64,000 nt of DNA from an uncultured Faecalicatena sp. Its GTDB lineage: Bacteria > Bacillota > Clostridia > Lachnospirales > Lachnospiraceae. A model generated the notes under the pieces. The model saw only the letters and a program-made list of their open reading frames with translations, did no database searches and was not told the origin of the DNA. Location: positions 23,913 to 87,912 of the forward strand of contig CAOKHZ010000019.1 of NCBI GenBank assembly GCA_948468385.1, read 5' to 3'. Shown here piece after piece: positions 1 to 7,594 of this stretch (positions are counted from its first letter, which is position 1; each line of letters opens with the position of its first letter). A program made the position numbers and the translations under genes.

Positions 1-2
1 AG

Positions 3-1325
3 GAATATGTTCGGCATAATTATGTTTTGGATTCAGATTGTCTAACGGAGGCGTATCGTGAGAAATATGATGCCATTATGAATCGGCGGGCGGAGCCGAT
101 TGCTTATGCGAAGGCGATGGCCTTTTTATCGGAGTGCCTGAAAAAGTATCATGGAACCAATGCAATCATTTTGCTTGATGAATATGACGTGCCGTTAGAA
201 AATGCATTTTTCAAGGGATATTACGAGCAGATGGTGGACTTTGTGCGTTCTTTGTTCGAGTCGGCCTTGAAAACTAACGATTGCTTACAATTTGCGGTTG
301 TCACGGGGTGTTTGCGTATTAGCCGGGAAAGCATTTTTACCGGTTTGAATAACTTGAAAATTAATTCCATTTTGGATAATAGGTTTGGGGAGTATTTTGG
401 ATTTACGCAGGCGGAAGTCGAAGACATGTTGATATTTTATGATTTGCGTGACAAAATTGGTGAGTCAAAGGAATGGTATAATGGATATTTGTTTGGGGAA
501 ACGCAAGTGTACAATCCTTGGAGTATTATTAATTATGTAAGCACGGCCATTACGAATACTGTGGCATTGCCTCGCCCATATTGGTCAAATACCTCTTCCA
601 ACGCCATCATTCGGGAACTGGTGGAAAAGGCGGACGAGGGCGTAAAGGGGGAAATTGAGGAGTTGATTTCCGGTGGAACGATTGAAAAGCCGGTTCATGA
701 GGATGTCACTTATGGGGAGATTTACGAGAATCAGGATAACTTGTGGAATTTCTTGTTTTTTACCGGATATTTAAGGGCGGTGTCGCAGCGTCTTGAGGAG
801 GAAACCATTTATTTGACCATGGCGGTTCCGAACAAGGAAGTGAATTATATTTATAAAAACACGATTCGGAAATGGTTTGAGCGGCAGGTTCGGGCAATGG
901 ATTTTTCCGACATGCATCGGGGGTTGATGAAGCTAGATGCCGACGGTGTTCAGGATGTTATTAGACGGCAATTGAGAAAGACGATTAGTTACCATGACGG
1001 GGGCGAAGCGTTTTATCATGGCTTTTTGCTGGGGGTGTTAAGTGGCATTCAGGGATACCATATTCGTTCCAATCGTGAAAGTGGAAATGGAAGGCCGGAC
1101 ATTTTGTTGATTCCGTTGGATGAGATGCAGCCGGTCATCATTATTGAAATCAAGCAGGCGGAAAAGTTTAATCAGATGGAAGATGGCTGTGAAAAAGCAT
1201 TGGAACAAATAAAACGTCAGGATTATGCGGCGGGAGTTTTGGACGAGGGATACGAAAACATTTTAGAGTATGGGATTTGTTTTTGTAAGAAGAGTTGCGT
1301 GGTGAAAGGGCGGAAATGTCAATGA
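3..1325 (+). CDS. AAA-ATPase-like / PD-(D/E)XK nuclease family protein, 5' end missing
   Basis: The frame is already open at base 3 and continues upstream, so the true start, and with it the Walker A loop, lies outside the window. About 440 residues are visible. The segment IILLDEYDVPLENAF is the Walker B/DEYD signature of the AAA-ATPase-like family (PF09820), and the C-terminal RPDILLIPLD...IIIEIKQAE carries the D...ExK core of the attached PD-(D/E)XK nuclease-like domain (PF08011). These proteins are abundant in gut Clostridia and Bacteroidetes; their function is unknown, with defence or mobile-element roles suspected. The gene ends just before a hairpin shared with the convergent peptidase gene. 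Family assignment is secure; function is not. Confidence 0.9.
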   Translation, partial: EYVRHNYVLDSDCLTEAYREKYDAIMNRRAEPIAYAKAMAFLSECLKKYHGTNAIILLDEYDVPLENAFFKGYYEQMVDFVRSLFESALKTNDCLQFAVVTGCLRISRESIFTGLNNLKINSILDNRFGEYFGFTQAEVEDMLIFYDLRDKIGESKEWYNGYLFGETQVYNPWSIINYVSTAITNTVALPRPYWSNTSSNAIIRELVEKADEGVKGEIEELISGGTIEKPVHEDVTYGEIYENQDNLWNFLFFTGYLRAVSQRLEEETIYLTMAVPNKEVNYIYKNTIRKWFERQVRAMDFSDMHRGLMKLDADGVQDVIRRQLRKTISYHDGGEAFYHGFLLGVLSGIQGYHIRSNRESGNGRPDILLIPLDEMQPVIIIEIKQAEKFNQMEDGCEKALEQIKRQDYAAGVLDEGYENILEYGICFCKKSCVVKGRKCQ

Positions 1326-1330
1326 AACGG

Positions 1331-1357
1331 CGTGCGGGGGGTTATAACCCCCGCACG
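1331..1357. terminator. Bidirectional terminator-like hairpin between convergent genes
   Basis: A 10-bp GC-rich stem (CGTGCGGGGG with CCCCCGCACG) and a 7-nt loop lies between the nuclease-family gene and the convergent peptidase. The peptidase stop codon (TAA on the minus strand, 1344-1342) falls inside the loop, so the hairpin forms directly on the end of that reading frame. The T-run afterwards is weak (AATTCTTT). Confidence 0.6.
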
Positions 1358-2733
1358 AATTCTTTATAAAATTTTACGCACGGCTCAATGGCGGCGATGT
1401 CGATGTTTTCATTCTCGGAATGTACGGAGGCCAGCTGCGCGGCGGAGAGGCGAATCGGGGCGAAGCGGAAAATGCACCGGCAGATGTCCGTAAACGTCCT
1501 CGCGTCCGTCCCGGCCGGCAGGATGAAGGGTATCGCCGGGTAATCGGGAAACGTCTTGGCAATACATTTTTTCATATACTCGAATTCTTTCCCGGAAAAA
1601 TCGGCCGGTTCGTGGTATTCCGATTTTTCATCGATGGTGATTTCGACGTCGTATTTCTTCGCCAGTCGTCTCAGGGCTTCCAAATCGGTCATCATGTCCG
1701 TACCGTCCACGCTCTTGAAATTGGCATCGCAGGTGCAGGACTTGCCGTCGGGGAGCGTCCTTAGTTCGGTAAACGTGCAAGTCGTGCCAATCATGCCGCC
1801 CGCCTGCGGGTTTAATTTGGGCATGACTTGTTCCAACGGTTTTCCAAACAAGTCCAAGTTGGAAAACAAGGCATTCATCGGAAATTTGCAATGTGGCGCG
1901 ATGGCGGTAAACATTGCCTTTACCTGCGGGTTCAGCCTGCGGATGAAGGGCGGCGTTTCCATTGCGCTTGTGATAAATCGTGCCATCCGTTCCGTGGCCG
2001 TCGCGTTCGTGGCGGCGGTCAAAGACGGGTGCACGTTGGCGGCGTTGGCCGTGCAGTGCAAGAGATACCTCCCCTTTTCATGCACGGCGACCATGGCACA
2101 TTTCTCACATTTCATGCCTCCAATCGGCGGGTCGATGATGGCTCCGCCTTCGTCTAAAATCATTTCAAAGGTAATGCCCTGCTCGAGAAAATATTTGTTG
2201 ACTGTCGGGATGCCGTCTCCGGCGTATTCCTCATTGTGGGAGGAGGCGATGTAAATGTTGCATGGCATGTCAAAGCCTTCCTCCAATAATTCCTCGAGGG
2301 CTGAAAATTCGGCGAAGAGCGGGGTCTTGGTATCGACCGTGCCGCGCCCCCACAGCTTGCCGTCGGCGATGGTCGCTGAGAACGGGGGATATTTCCACTC
2401 GCCGGTTCCCTCTACCACGTCATGGTGCGACATCAGCATGACGTTTCGGCTCGTGTCCTTCCCTTCTATTTTGTAGACCCAGCAGTCGTCGCTGAATATT
2501 TTGAGTTCGCTTTTTTCGTGGACGAGGGGAAAGAGTTCCCTCATCACGTTTCGCAATGCGGTAAATTCCGCATCGTCATGAGGCTGGTTCTTTTTGGACA
2601 CGGTTTTGCATTGAATCATTTTTGCCAAACGCGTGGCGTAGAATTCTTGTTCCTTTTTTGTGTGGGACGCGGGATGCTTCGCGTCTCTTTCGCCTTGCAT
2701 TTTGGCGGGTAGTGGTGCAATGGATAAACACAT
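1342..2733 (-). CDS. M20 family metallopeptidase (carboxypeptidase/dipeptidase type)
   Basis: A 463-aa cytosolic peptidase of the M20 family. Visible metal-site motifs are SHHDVVEG (His-x-Asp), WGRGTVDTK (bridging Asp) and SSHNEEYAGDG (the catalytic/ligand Glu pair), with a late HSENE His. The pattern resembles the carboxypeptidase S/PM20D1 branch of M20 more than PepT. No signal peptide is seen. The start ATG lies one base after the stop of the upstream transporter gene, with its ribosome site (GGAGAAGG) inside the end of that gene, so the two are translationally coupled. This suggests import of a peptide or conjugate by the transporter followed by hydrolysis. The substrate is not predictable. 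Confidence 0.9.
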   Translation of the reverse strand: MCLSIAPLPAKMQGERDAKHPASHTKKEQEFYATRLAKMIQCKTVSKKNQPHDDAEFTALRNVMRELFPLVHEKSELKIFSDDCWVYKIEGKDTSRNVMLMSHHDVVEGTGEWKYPPFSATIADGKLWGRGTVDTKTPLFAEFSALEELLEEGFDMPCNIYIASSHNEEYAGDGIPTVNKYFLEQGITFEMILDEGGAIIDPPIGGMKCEKCAMVAVHEKGRYLLHCTANAANVHPSLTAATNATATERMARFITSAMETPPFIRRLNPQVKAMFTAIAPHCKFPMNALFSNLDLFGKPLEQVMPKLNPQAGGMIGTTCTFTELRTLPDGKSCTCDANFKSVDGTDMMTDLEALRRLAKKYDVEITIDEKSEYHEPADFSGKEFEYMKKCIAKTFPDYPAIPFILPAGTDARTFTDICRCIFRFAPIRLSAAQLASVHSENENIDIAAIEPCVKFYKEFVRGL

Positions 2734-2734
2734 G

Positions 2735-4114
2735 TTATTTTCCTTCTCCTTCCTTATGGTTTCGTATGGTTTCTAAGACTTCTTTTTCATCGTACATGAA
2801 ATAAACAATCACGGAGGCGATTGTGAACACCCCGCCGACGGCGGCGGTTAAAAGCAACCCGGTTTTCCCGATGCTTTTTCCACTGACCGCGCCGATGACG
2901 ACTAATGACGGGACGATCATCGTCGCGATGGAGGTTCCCATCTTGGTCACGAAACTTTTGGCGGCGGAGAACGTTCCCTCCTGGTTAATCCCGGTTTTTA
3001 CCGTGTCGAAACGGATGACGTCGGCCATCATGGAGCCGGGGATGATGTTGAGCACCGCGAACGGAAGTGACACGAACAAAGCGAAAAGAACCGCCGTTGC
3101 CATGGCGTATTGCCCGGGGAAATGCTCGACGAGGCAAATCAAGAATTCTGCCACGGTAAACACGATGCAGCCCACGATCATGGGGATTTTTTTGCCCTTT
3201 TGCTTGGTCCACTTGTTGATGAGCGGATAGAGAGCGAGGGAGCCGACGATGGAAGTGGCCATGATGATGATGGAATATTCCTCGGGAATTCCCATCAGTT
3301 CCGTGATGTAATACATGATACAGGCCTGGAAGAAGCTCATGCCGGTTCCTTCAAGGAGCTGTCCCAACGTGACGATTCGAAAATGCCGGTTGGAAAAGGC
3401 GTGCTTTAGGGATTGCAAAAGCGGCGTGGTGGGACGTATGGAAGTCACGTAGTCGGATTCACGGATGACCACGGTCGGCAAAAGCAAAAGAATCGCCCCG
3501 ATGACCGTGAAAACCAGGAACGTCATTCTCCATGCCATGACGGGCGTAAGCCCGAAACCTTTCATGAGGGCGACAATGGCCGTCGTGGCGTATCCAAGCA
3601 TGCTGCCCACGACGAAGAATAAGGAATGGAATGTGTAACTGTCCACCAGCATTCCCTCGTCTTTGACCATTTCCGGGAGCAGCGCCCCATGGGGAATCAT
3701 GTACAAGGTGTAGAAAACATAGTATCCCCAGATAAAGACGGCCAGCCAGACGTTGTTAAAGGCCGGGTTGGTGGACGGCGACCAGAAAATGAGGAGCGCG
3801 CTGACGGCGAATGGCACGGCGAACACCCGCATGAAGGGGATTCTCCGACCGTTCTTGAGCGTGCTTTTGTCACTCAGACTGGCCACGAGCGGGTCGGAAA
3901 TGGCGTCAATGACGTGGCCGACGGCCTTGATGAGCCCGATGACGGTGAGGATTCCCGCAAACACGTAGCCTTGCGTAATCAGGGTGGGAAGTCCGGATTT
4001 TTCCGTCGGCTGGTAAAAATAAATCAGGTAGTTGTTCAGCATGGTGGTGAACAGCCCGACCGCGAACATGGGCAGGCAGTAGATGATGATGGTACTTTGC
4101 GTCACTTTTTTCAT
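2735..4114 (-). CDS. GPH-family MFS transporter (glycoside/cation symporter type)
   Basis: About 459 residues with around 12 hydrophobic segments and the GPH-type cytoplasmic motif DPLVASLSDKSTLKNGRRIP after the second helix pair. The start is set at the ATG at 4114 because AAGGAG lies at the correct distance; a longer frame from 4147 adds 11 charged residues with no ribosome site. GPH proteins usually co-transport sugars or glycosides with H+ or Na+. Here the partner gene is a peptidase, not a glycosidase, so the substrate could be an amino-acid conjugate. The gene is first in a two-gene operon with the M20 peptidase. Confidence 0.88.
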   Translation of the reverse strand: MKKVTQSTIIIYCLPMFAVGLFTTMLNNYLIYFYQPTEKSGLPTLITQGYVFAGILTVIGLIKAVGHVIDAISDPLVASLSDKSTLKNGRRIPFMRVFAVPFAVSALLIFWSPSTNPAFNNVWLAVFIWGYYVFYTLYMIPHGALLPEMVKDEGMLVDSYTFHSLFFVVGSMLGYATTAIVALMKGFGLTPVMAWRMTFLVFTVIGAILLLLPTVVIRESDYVTSIRPTTPLLQSLKHAFSNRHFRIVTLGQLLEGTGMSFFQACIMYYITELMGIPEEYSIIIMATSIVGSLALYPLINKWTKQKGKKIPMIVGCIVFTVAEFLICLVEHFPGQYAMATAVLFALFVSLPFAVLNIIPGSMMADVIRFDTVKTGINQEGTFSAAKSFVTKMGTSIATMIVPSLVVIGAVSGKSIGKTGLLLTAAVGGVFTIASVIVYFMYDEKEVLETIRNHKEGEGK

Positions 4115-4216
4115 GGCATTTCTCCTTGGTTGTCGAATTGTTACCATGCGCGGCCGAAGGCTGTCAATAACAATGTCGAATTTATTTTAGCATACCATAA
4201 TCGGAGGACAAAGTCT

Positions 4217-4544
4217 ATGGATTTCAGGGATTTCGAAAAAAGATACGGGGATAGGCTTGTTTTTTCAAATTGCTTCGGCTAAAATGTTAGGAAAGTATAA
4301 ATATCATGACGGTATGGATGATTTGAGAGAAAAATCGAAAATAAGGAATGGAGTTGGGAAAATGAAGTATCATTTTCATTATCTGCATGAGTTGTTTCGA
4401 TATAAAAGAATACGGTATTCTAAAAAGAAGCCGGATTACGTTATGTCGAAAGCATATTTTGATGGGATTGTCAGGCGAATGACGGAGAAAAATCAAATCA
4501 AGTCGTTTCAAGAGTTTTATGAATATTTCAAAGTGGAGGCGTAA
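4217..4544 (+). pseudogene. Small hypothetical gene split by a +1 shift at a T6 run
   Basis: An ATG at 4217 with GGAGG upstream begins MDFRDFEKRYGDRLVF and then stops at 4280-4282. In the next frame a natural continuation (FQIASAKMLGKYKYHD...) runs to the stop at 4544. The two frames join smoothly at the T run near 4258-4263: removing one T gives a single protein of about 108 aa ending EFYEYFKVEA. I therefore read this as one gene with a homopolymer frameshift, or one that uses slippage, not as two genes. An ATG at 4284 could restart the second part one base after the first stop. It is rich in Lys, Tyr and Phe. No family is recognised. The next gene follows after 2 bases. Confidence 0.55.
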
Positions 4545-4546
4545 AA

Positions 4547-4981
4547 ATGGAGAATTTTGGATTTTCTATGTTATGGTATTGGGCGGCATATTTTGTGGTC
4601 ACAAGCATAGGCGTATTACACACAATTTTTAATATTGTAGTATTGCACATGAAATCAATGAAAGATGGTCCGGGTATGGGCGAGGGATATGAGAAAACGA
4701 AACCTTGGCATCCTTTATACAATTTGATTATATTTCCTATATTTGTATCTCTTTATTTTCATGGATTAGGAACGGTAACGTTGTCAAACGTTATAGCGAC
4801 ATCCATTATTTGGGGAACGATAACGGTAGTGTTTGACATAATTGGGTGGGTCTTAATAAAGCATCCCTGGTCTTTAACGTTTAAAGAGTTCTATATTGAT
4901 TATCAACCCTGGATAACATTAATATACATAACAATATATGCAAGTCCATTTATAACTTATGGACTGATGAACGTATTGTAA
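4547..4981 (+). CDS. Hypothetical integral membrane protein
   Basis: A 144-aa protein with four predicted transmembrane segments (roughly residues 8-30, 58-80, 80-102 and 120-142) and a short charged loop, KDGPGMGEGYEKTKPWHP, after the first. GGAGG precedes the ATG and the upstream frame ends two bases before it, so the two small genes form a unit. No family is recognised. The base composition is more AT-rich than the flanking housekeeping genes, which fits an accessory locus. Confidence 0.75.
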   Translation: MENFGFSMLWYWAAYFVVTSIGVLHTIFNIVVLHMKSMKDGPGMGEGYEKTKPWHPLYNLIIFPIFVSLYFHGLGTVTLSNVIATSIIWGTITVVFDIIGWVLIKHPWSLTFKEFYIDYQPWITLIYITIYASPFITYGLMNVL

Positions 4982-5013
4982 TTAAAAATGTCAGTTTTAC
5001 CGGGTGATTATTT

Positions 5014-5101
5014 AACCTCATCAGGGAAGTCCCTCGCTGACTTCCTTGTTTCAGTGGGAGTATAAGCTTCCACTGAAATGCCGCGAAGCGGCAATGAGGT
5101 T
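5014..5101. repeat. Cloverleaf-like structured intergenic element
   Basis: An 8-bp outer stem (AACCTCAT 5014-5021 with ATGAGGTT 5094-5101) encloses three separate hairpins: GGAAGTC/GACTTCC (5025-5045), TTTCAGTGG/CCACTGAAA (5049-5078) and TGCCGC/GCGGCA (5079-5093). A fourth hairpin, AAGCGGAT/ATCCGCTT (5116-5138), follows outside it just before the ribosome site of the next gene. All stems are perfect. It lacks tRNA consensus features, so it is not a tRNA gene. Confidence 0.6.
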
Positions 5102-5163
5102 ATGAGCAAGTAGCAAAGCGGATTGCGAATATCCGCTTGACAATGAAAAAGGAGGCGTTTTGT

Positions 5164-5706
5164 ATGCAGTACAAATGCAGGGTCGAGGTTATCGATAAAA
5201 AGGTGTTTCCAGAGTATCAGTCGGCTTACTTGGCTGACCCCGAGAGCGGCACGTGCCCGTTTTACCAGGTGGGGGACGTGACGGTGTTTGAACGTTATGG
5301 CGGCGAGGACACGTTCTGGACGGCGGCGAAGGGGGCACATTGCGCCGAGGCGTGGGATTGCATCAGCCGTTATATTTATACGGCGTTGCAGGGCGGTTCC
5401 ATCATGCGCGGCTGGACAAATGACGAGCATATGATGATTGCTTGTTGTAATGACGGCACGCGCCCCGTGATTTTTAAAATTGAGCGGCAGGATTACAAGG
5501 TCGTGAAGATTGAGGGGATGGGCTGTGAAAAATGTGCGGGGAAGGTCGAGGATGCCTTGTCGGCGGTGAAAAATGTCGACCGTGTGGCGGTTCGCTTGGA
5601 CAAGAAGTGGGCCGAGGTATTTTGTGACAGAGCAAACGCGCCGGATGACGGGGCGTTAATCAAGGCGGTAGAAGCGGCGGGATACGAGGCCGTGGGGATT
5701 GATTAA
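5164..5706 (+). CDS. TIGR04076-type protein fused to a heavy-metal-associated (HMA) domain
   Basis: A 180-aa cytosolic protein; the start at 5164 is chosen for its AAAGGAGG site. Residues 1-110 match the TIGR04076 pattern: CRVEVIDKKVFPEYQ, a central Cys/Trp-rich part, and the typical CCNDGTRPVIFKIER ending. Residues about 112-180 form an HMA domain with the metal-binding motif GMGCEKC (Cys121, Cys124) and a closing AVEAAGYEAVGID. HMA domains carry Cu(I) or similar soft metals between chaperones and P-type ATPases. No copper ATPase or chaperone gene lies nearby. TIGR04076 proteins have no assigned function, and the fusion suggests a metal-linked one (inference). Confidence 0.8.
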   Translation: MQYKCRVEVIDKKVFPEYQSAYLADPESGTCPFYQVGDVTVFERYGGEDTFWTAAKGAHCAEAWDCISRYIYTALQGGSIMRGWTNDEHMMIACCNDGTRPVIFKIERQDYKVVKIEGMGCEKCAGKVEDALSAVKNVDRVAVRLDKKWAEVFCDRANAPDDGALIKAVEAAGYEAVGID

Positions 5707-5709
5707 TAT

Positions 5710-5837
5710 GTAAGCGGCAGACTTAACTGCAGCTTACGTATAATATGATGCGAACAGCCGCATAAGGAACTGTGCCGCTTTGCGGCTGCGACTGGTGCCA
5801 ATGGTCACGACCGATAAAATCTGTCGTGAGTATAAGT
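5710..5837. repeat. Three-hairpin intergenic repeat, copy A
   Basis: Three hairpins in a row: GTAAGCGGCAG/CTGCAGCTTAC (5710-5737), CAGCCGCA/TGCGGCTG (5755-5788) and TCACGAC..GAT/ATC..GTCGTGA (5805-5829), followed by GAGTATAA. It lies between the HMA-fusion gene and the LysR gene. A second copy of the same length and order lies at 12895-13022, and stem bases differ in compensating pairs. Confidence 0.75.
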
Positions 5838-5883
5838 TGTTGACACGCAGGAGAATGCACGGCGGTAAAGGAGGGAGCGCATA

Positions 5884-6777
5884 ATGTATAACCCCCAGCT
5901 TGAAACTTTTTTGAAAGTGGCGGACGCGGGCAGTTTCAATAAGACGGCCGAGTTGTCTTATATCACGCCCACGGCGGTAATCAAGCAGATAAATTTGTTA
6001 GAGGCAAACTTGGGAGTGAAGCTTTTTGAGCGGACGCATCGCGGGCTGGCACTTACAAAGGCGGGAGCGTCCCTCTATAAGGATGCCAAATACATGATTC
6101 AATATTGTCGGGATTCGGTCATTCGGGCGAAGAACGCCATGCAGGAGGATGAGAATGTCATTCGCATCGGAACTTCTCCGATGACCCCGGCACAGATTCT
6201 CGTGGAATTGTGGCCGAAGATTCATGAAATCTGTCCCGAAATCAAATTCCAGCTCGTCCCTTTTGAAAACACGCCGGAGAATGCGAGGGAGATTCTGAAA
6301 AACCTCGGGCAAAATATCGACGTGGTGGCGGGGATTTTTGACGACACGATGTTAAACCTGCGCCAGTGCGGCGGGTTTGAAATTTCCAGGGAGCCATTGT
6401 GCTGCGCGGTCTCGATACATCATCCCCTTGCCAGTAAAAATAAATTGTCGATTCAGGACTTGTACGGGGAAAACTTGATGCTGATGCGTCGGAACTGGAG
6501 CCGTTACGTGGATTTGTTGCGGGATGACATGTGGCAAAATCACGAGCAGATTCATCTTGTGGATTTTGATTTTTATAGCGTGGACGTGTTTAATCGCTGC
6601 GAGAACGGTAACGATGTTTTGGTGGCGGTTCAGGCGTGGGACAACGTCCACCCATTGCTAAAGGTAATTCCGGTGGAGTGGGAGCACTCCATTCCCTATG
6701 GACTGCTTCATTCCAAAACCCCGTCAGAAACGGTTGCAAGGTTTCTCGGTGCGATACAGACGGTATTACACGGGTGA
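5884..6777 (+). CDS. LysR-family transcriptional regulator
   Basis: A 297-aa regulator. Residues 1-65 form the winged helix-turn-helix (FNKTAELSYITPTAVIKQIN, then LGVKLFERTHRGLALTKAG); the remainder is the two-lobed effector-binding domain. The ATG has a strong AAAGGAGG site. It sits alone between a structured repeat and an intergenic hairpin, without a clear divergent target, so its regulon cannot be assigned. The DNA-binding half is canonical; the ligand is unknown. Confidence 0.92.
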   Translation: MYNPQLETFLKVADAGSFNKTAELSYITPTAVIKQINLLEANLGVKLFERTHRGLALTKAGASLYKDAKYMIQYCRDSVIRAKNAMQEDENVIRIGTSPMTPAQILVELWPKIHEICPEIKFQLVPFENTPENAREILKNLGQNIDVVAGIFDDTMLNLRQCGGFEISREPLCCAVSIHHPLASKNKLSIQDLYGENLMLMRRNWSRYVDLLRDDMWQNHEQIHLVDFDFYSVDVFNRCENGNDVLVAVQAWDNVHPLLKVIPVEWEHSIPYGLLHSKTPSETVARFLGAIQTVLHG

Positions 6778-6854
6778 ACAGTATTATGGGTGATATTGGG
6801 AGGTAAATGGAGGAAAAACGGTTTTGCCGTGGCAGGTATAGTTGTTTTTAGCAG

Positions 6855-6892
6855 TGCCAATGTTTGGAAGGATATGCTTCCATACATTGGCA
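6855..6892. terminator. Terminator-like hairpin after the LysR gene
   Basis: Sixteen-base arms with a single mismatch (TGCCAATGTTTGGAAG with CTTCCATACATTGGCA) and a 6-nt loop, then TTATTAA. A second, looser inverted repeat (GATGATG..CATCATT, about 6902-6945) follows. No coding sequence is seen in 6778-7068, and I could not find a convincing promoter for the next gene. Confidence 0.55.
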
Positions 6893-7068
6893 TTATTAAT
6901 GTGATGATGCCAGGGTTAAAAACCTTTTGCCCCCAACATCATTAATATTTCGGAAACATAATTTAAACATTATAAAAATAATTGACTGGTATCTTATATG
7001 GCATACCGAGGGTATTTAATGCGGGATACCCAGAGAATATAAAAAAGTAAAAAAAGGAGAGAAAAGAA

Positions 7069-7389
7069 ATGGCAAAGTCGAAATTGGTAGAAGTGAATGA
7101 AAAGATTGCAGAGGGAGTCGTGGGCGGTTACAAGAAAATCGAGGAAGGGGTCGTGGGCGGCTACAAGAAAATCGAGGAAGGAGTCGTAGGCGGCTACAAG
7201 AAAATTGAGGATAAATTCGTGGACAATTTCCTGACAAAGGAAGGAGAATCCGTGGAGGAAGCAAAGGCTCGGATGGCGGCAGAGCAAAAGGAGCGGGAAG
7301 AAAAGGCACGGGCGGCGCAAAAGGAAAGAGAAGAAAAGATGCGGTTAGAGCGAGAGGAAAGGGAAGATAAAATAGGACATACGAAATAA
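7069..7389 (+). CDS. Small charged protein with three 11-residue repeats
   Basis: A 106-aa soluble protein behind AAAAGGAGA. Residues 15-47 are three near-identical copies of EGVVGGYKKIE, encoded by a 33-bp tandem repeat at 7111-7209. Then follow a KFVDNFLTKEGESVEEAK segment and an almost uninterrupted Glu/Lys/Arg helix (residues 62-104, coiled-coil type). No signal peptide or membrane segment is seen. Similar repeat proteins exist as uncharacterised small proteins in gut Firmicutes. Function unknown; a scaffold or surface-associated role would be a guess. The gene stands alone and ends before the repeated terminator hairpin at 7506-7547. Confidence 0.75.
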   Translation: MAKSKLVEVNEKIAEGVVGGYKKIEEGVVGGYKKIEEGVVGGYKKIEDKFVDNFLTKEGESVEEAKARMAAEQKEREEKARAAQKEREEKMRLEREEREDKIGHTK

Positions 7390-7505
7390 GGATTTTTCTG
7401 ACAAGTGTGTGGTAACATCGGAAAAATGGGCTCCCGTGGCGGACAAGTTGTGGAATGCAAAATTTGAAGAGCCGTCACGAGGCTATAACCTATAGGTGCA
7501 TACTG

Positions 7506-7547
7506 ATAAACAAAACGAGACTTCTTTGGAGGTCTCGTTTTGTTTAT
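7506..7547. terminator. Repeated 16-bp-stem terminator hairpin, copy 1
   Basis: Perfect 16-bp stem ATAAACAAAACGAGAC/GTCTCGTTTTGTTTAT with a 10-nt loop. The right arm supplies the T-rich tract, and the A-rich left arm supplies one for the other strand, so it can terminate in both directions. An identical stem with a different loop lies at 14408-14449. The sequence GGCTATAACCTA also precedes both copies. Confidence 0.75.
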
Positions 7548-7594
7548 ACTATGCATTACAAGACAAGCGTATACGTCAAGGAGTGTGCAACGAT

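Noticed and set aside
5014-5101. tRNA gene
   Set aside because: The cloverleaf-like fold lacks the T-loop GTTCAAATC-type sequence, D-loop GG and a CCA end or normal stem sizes.
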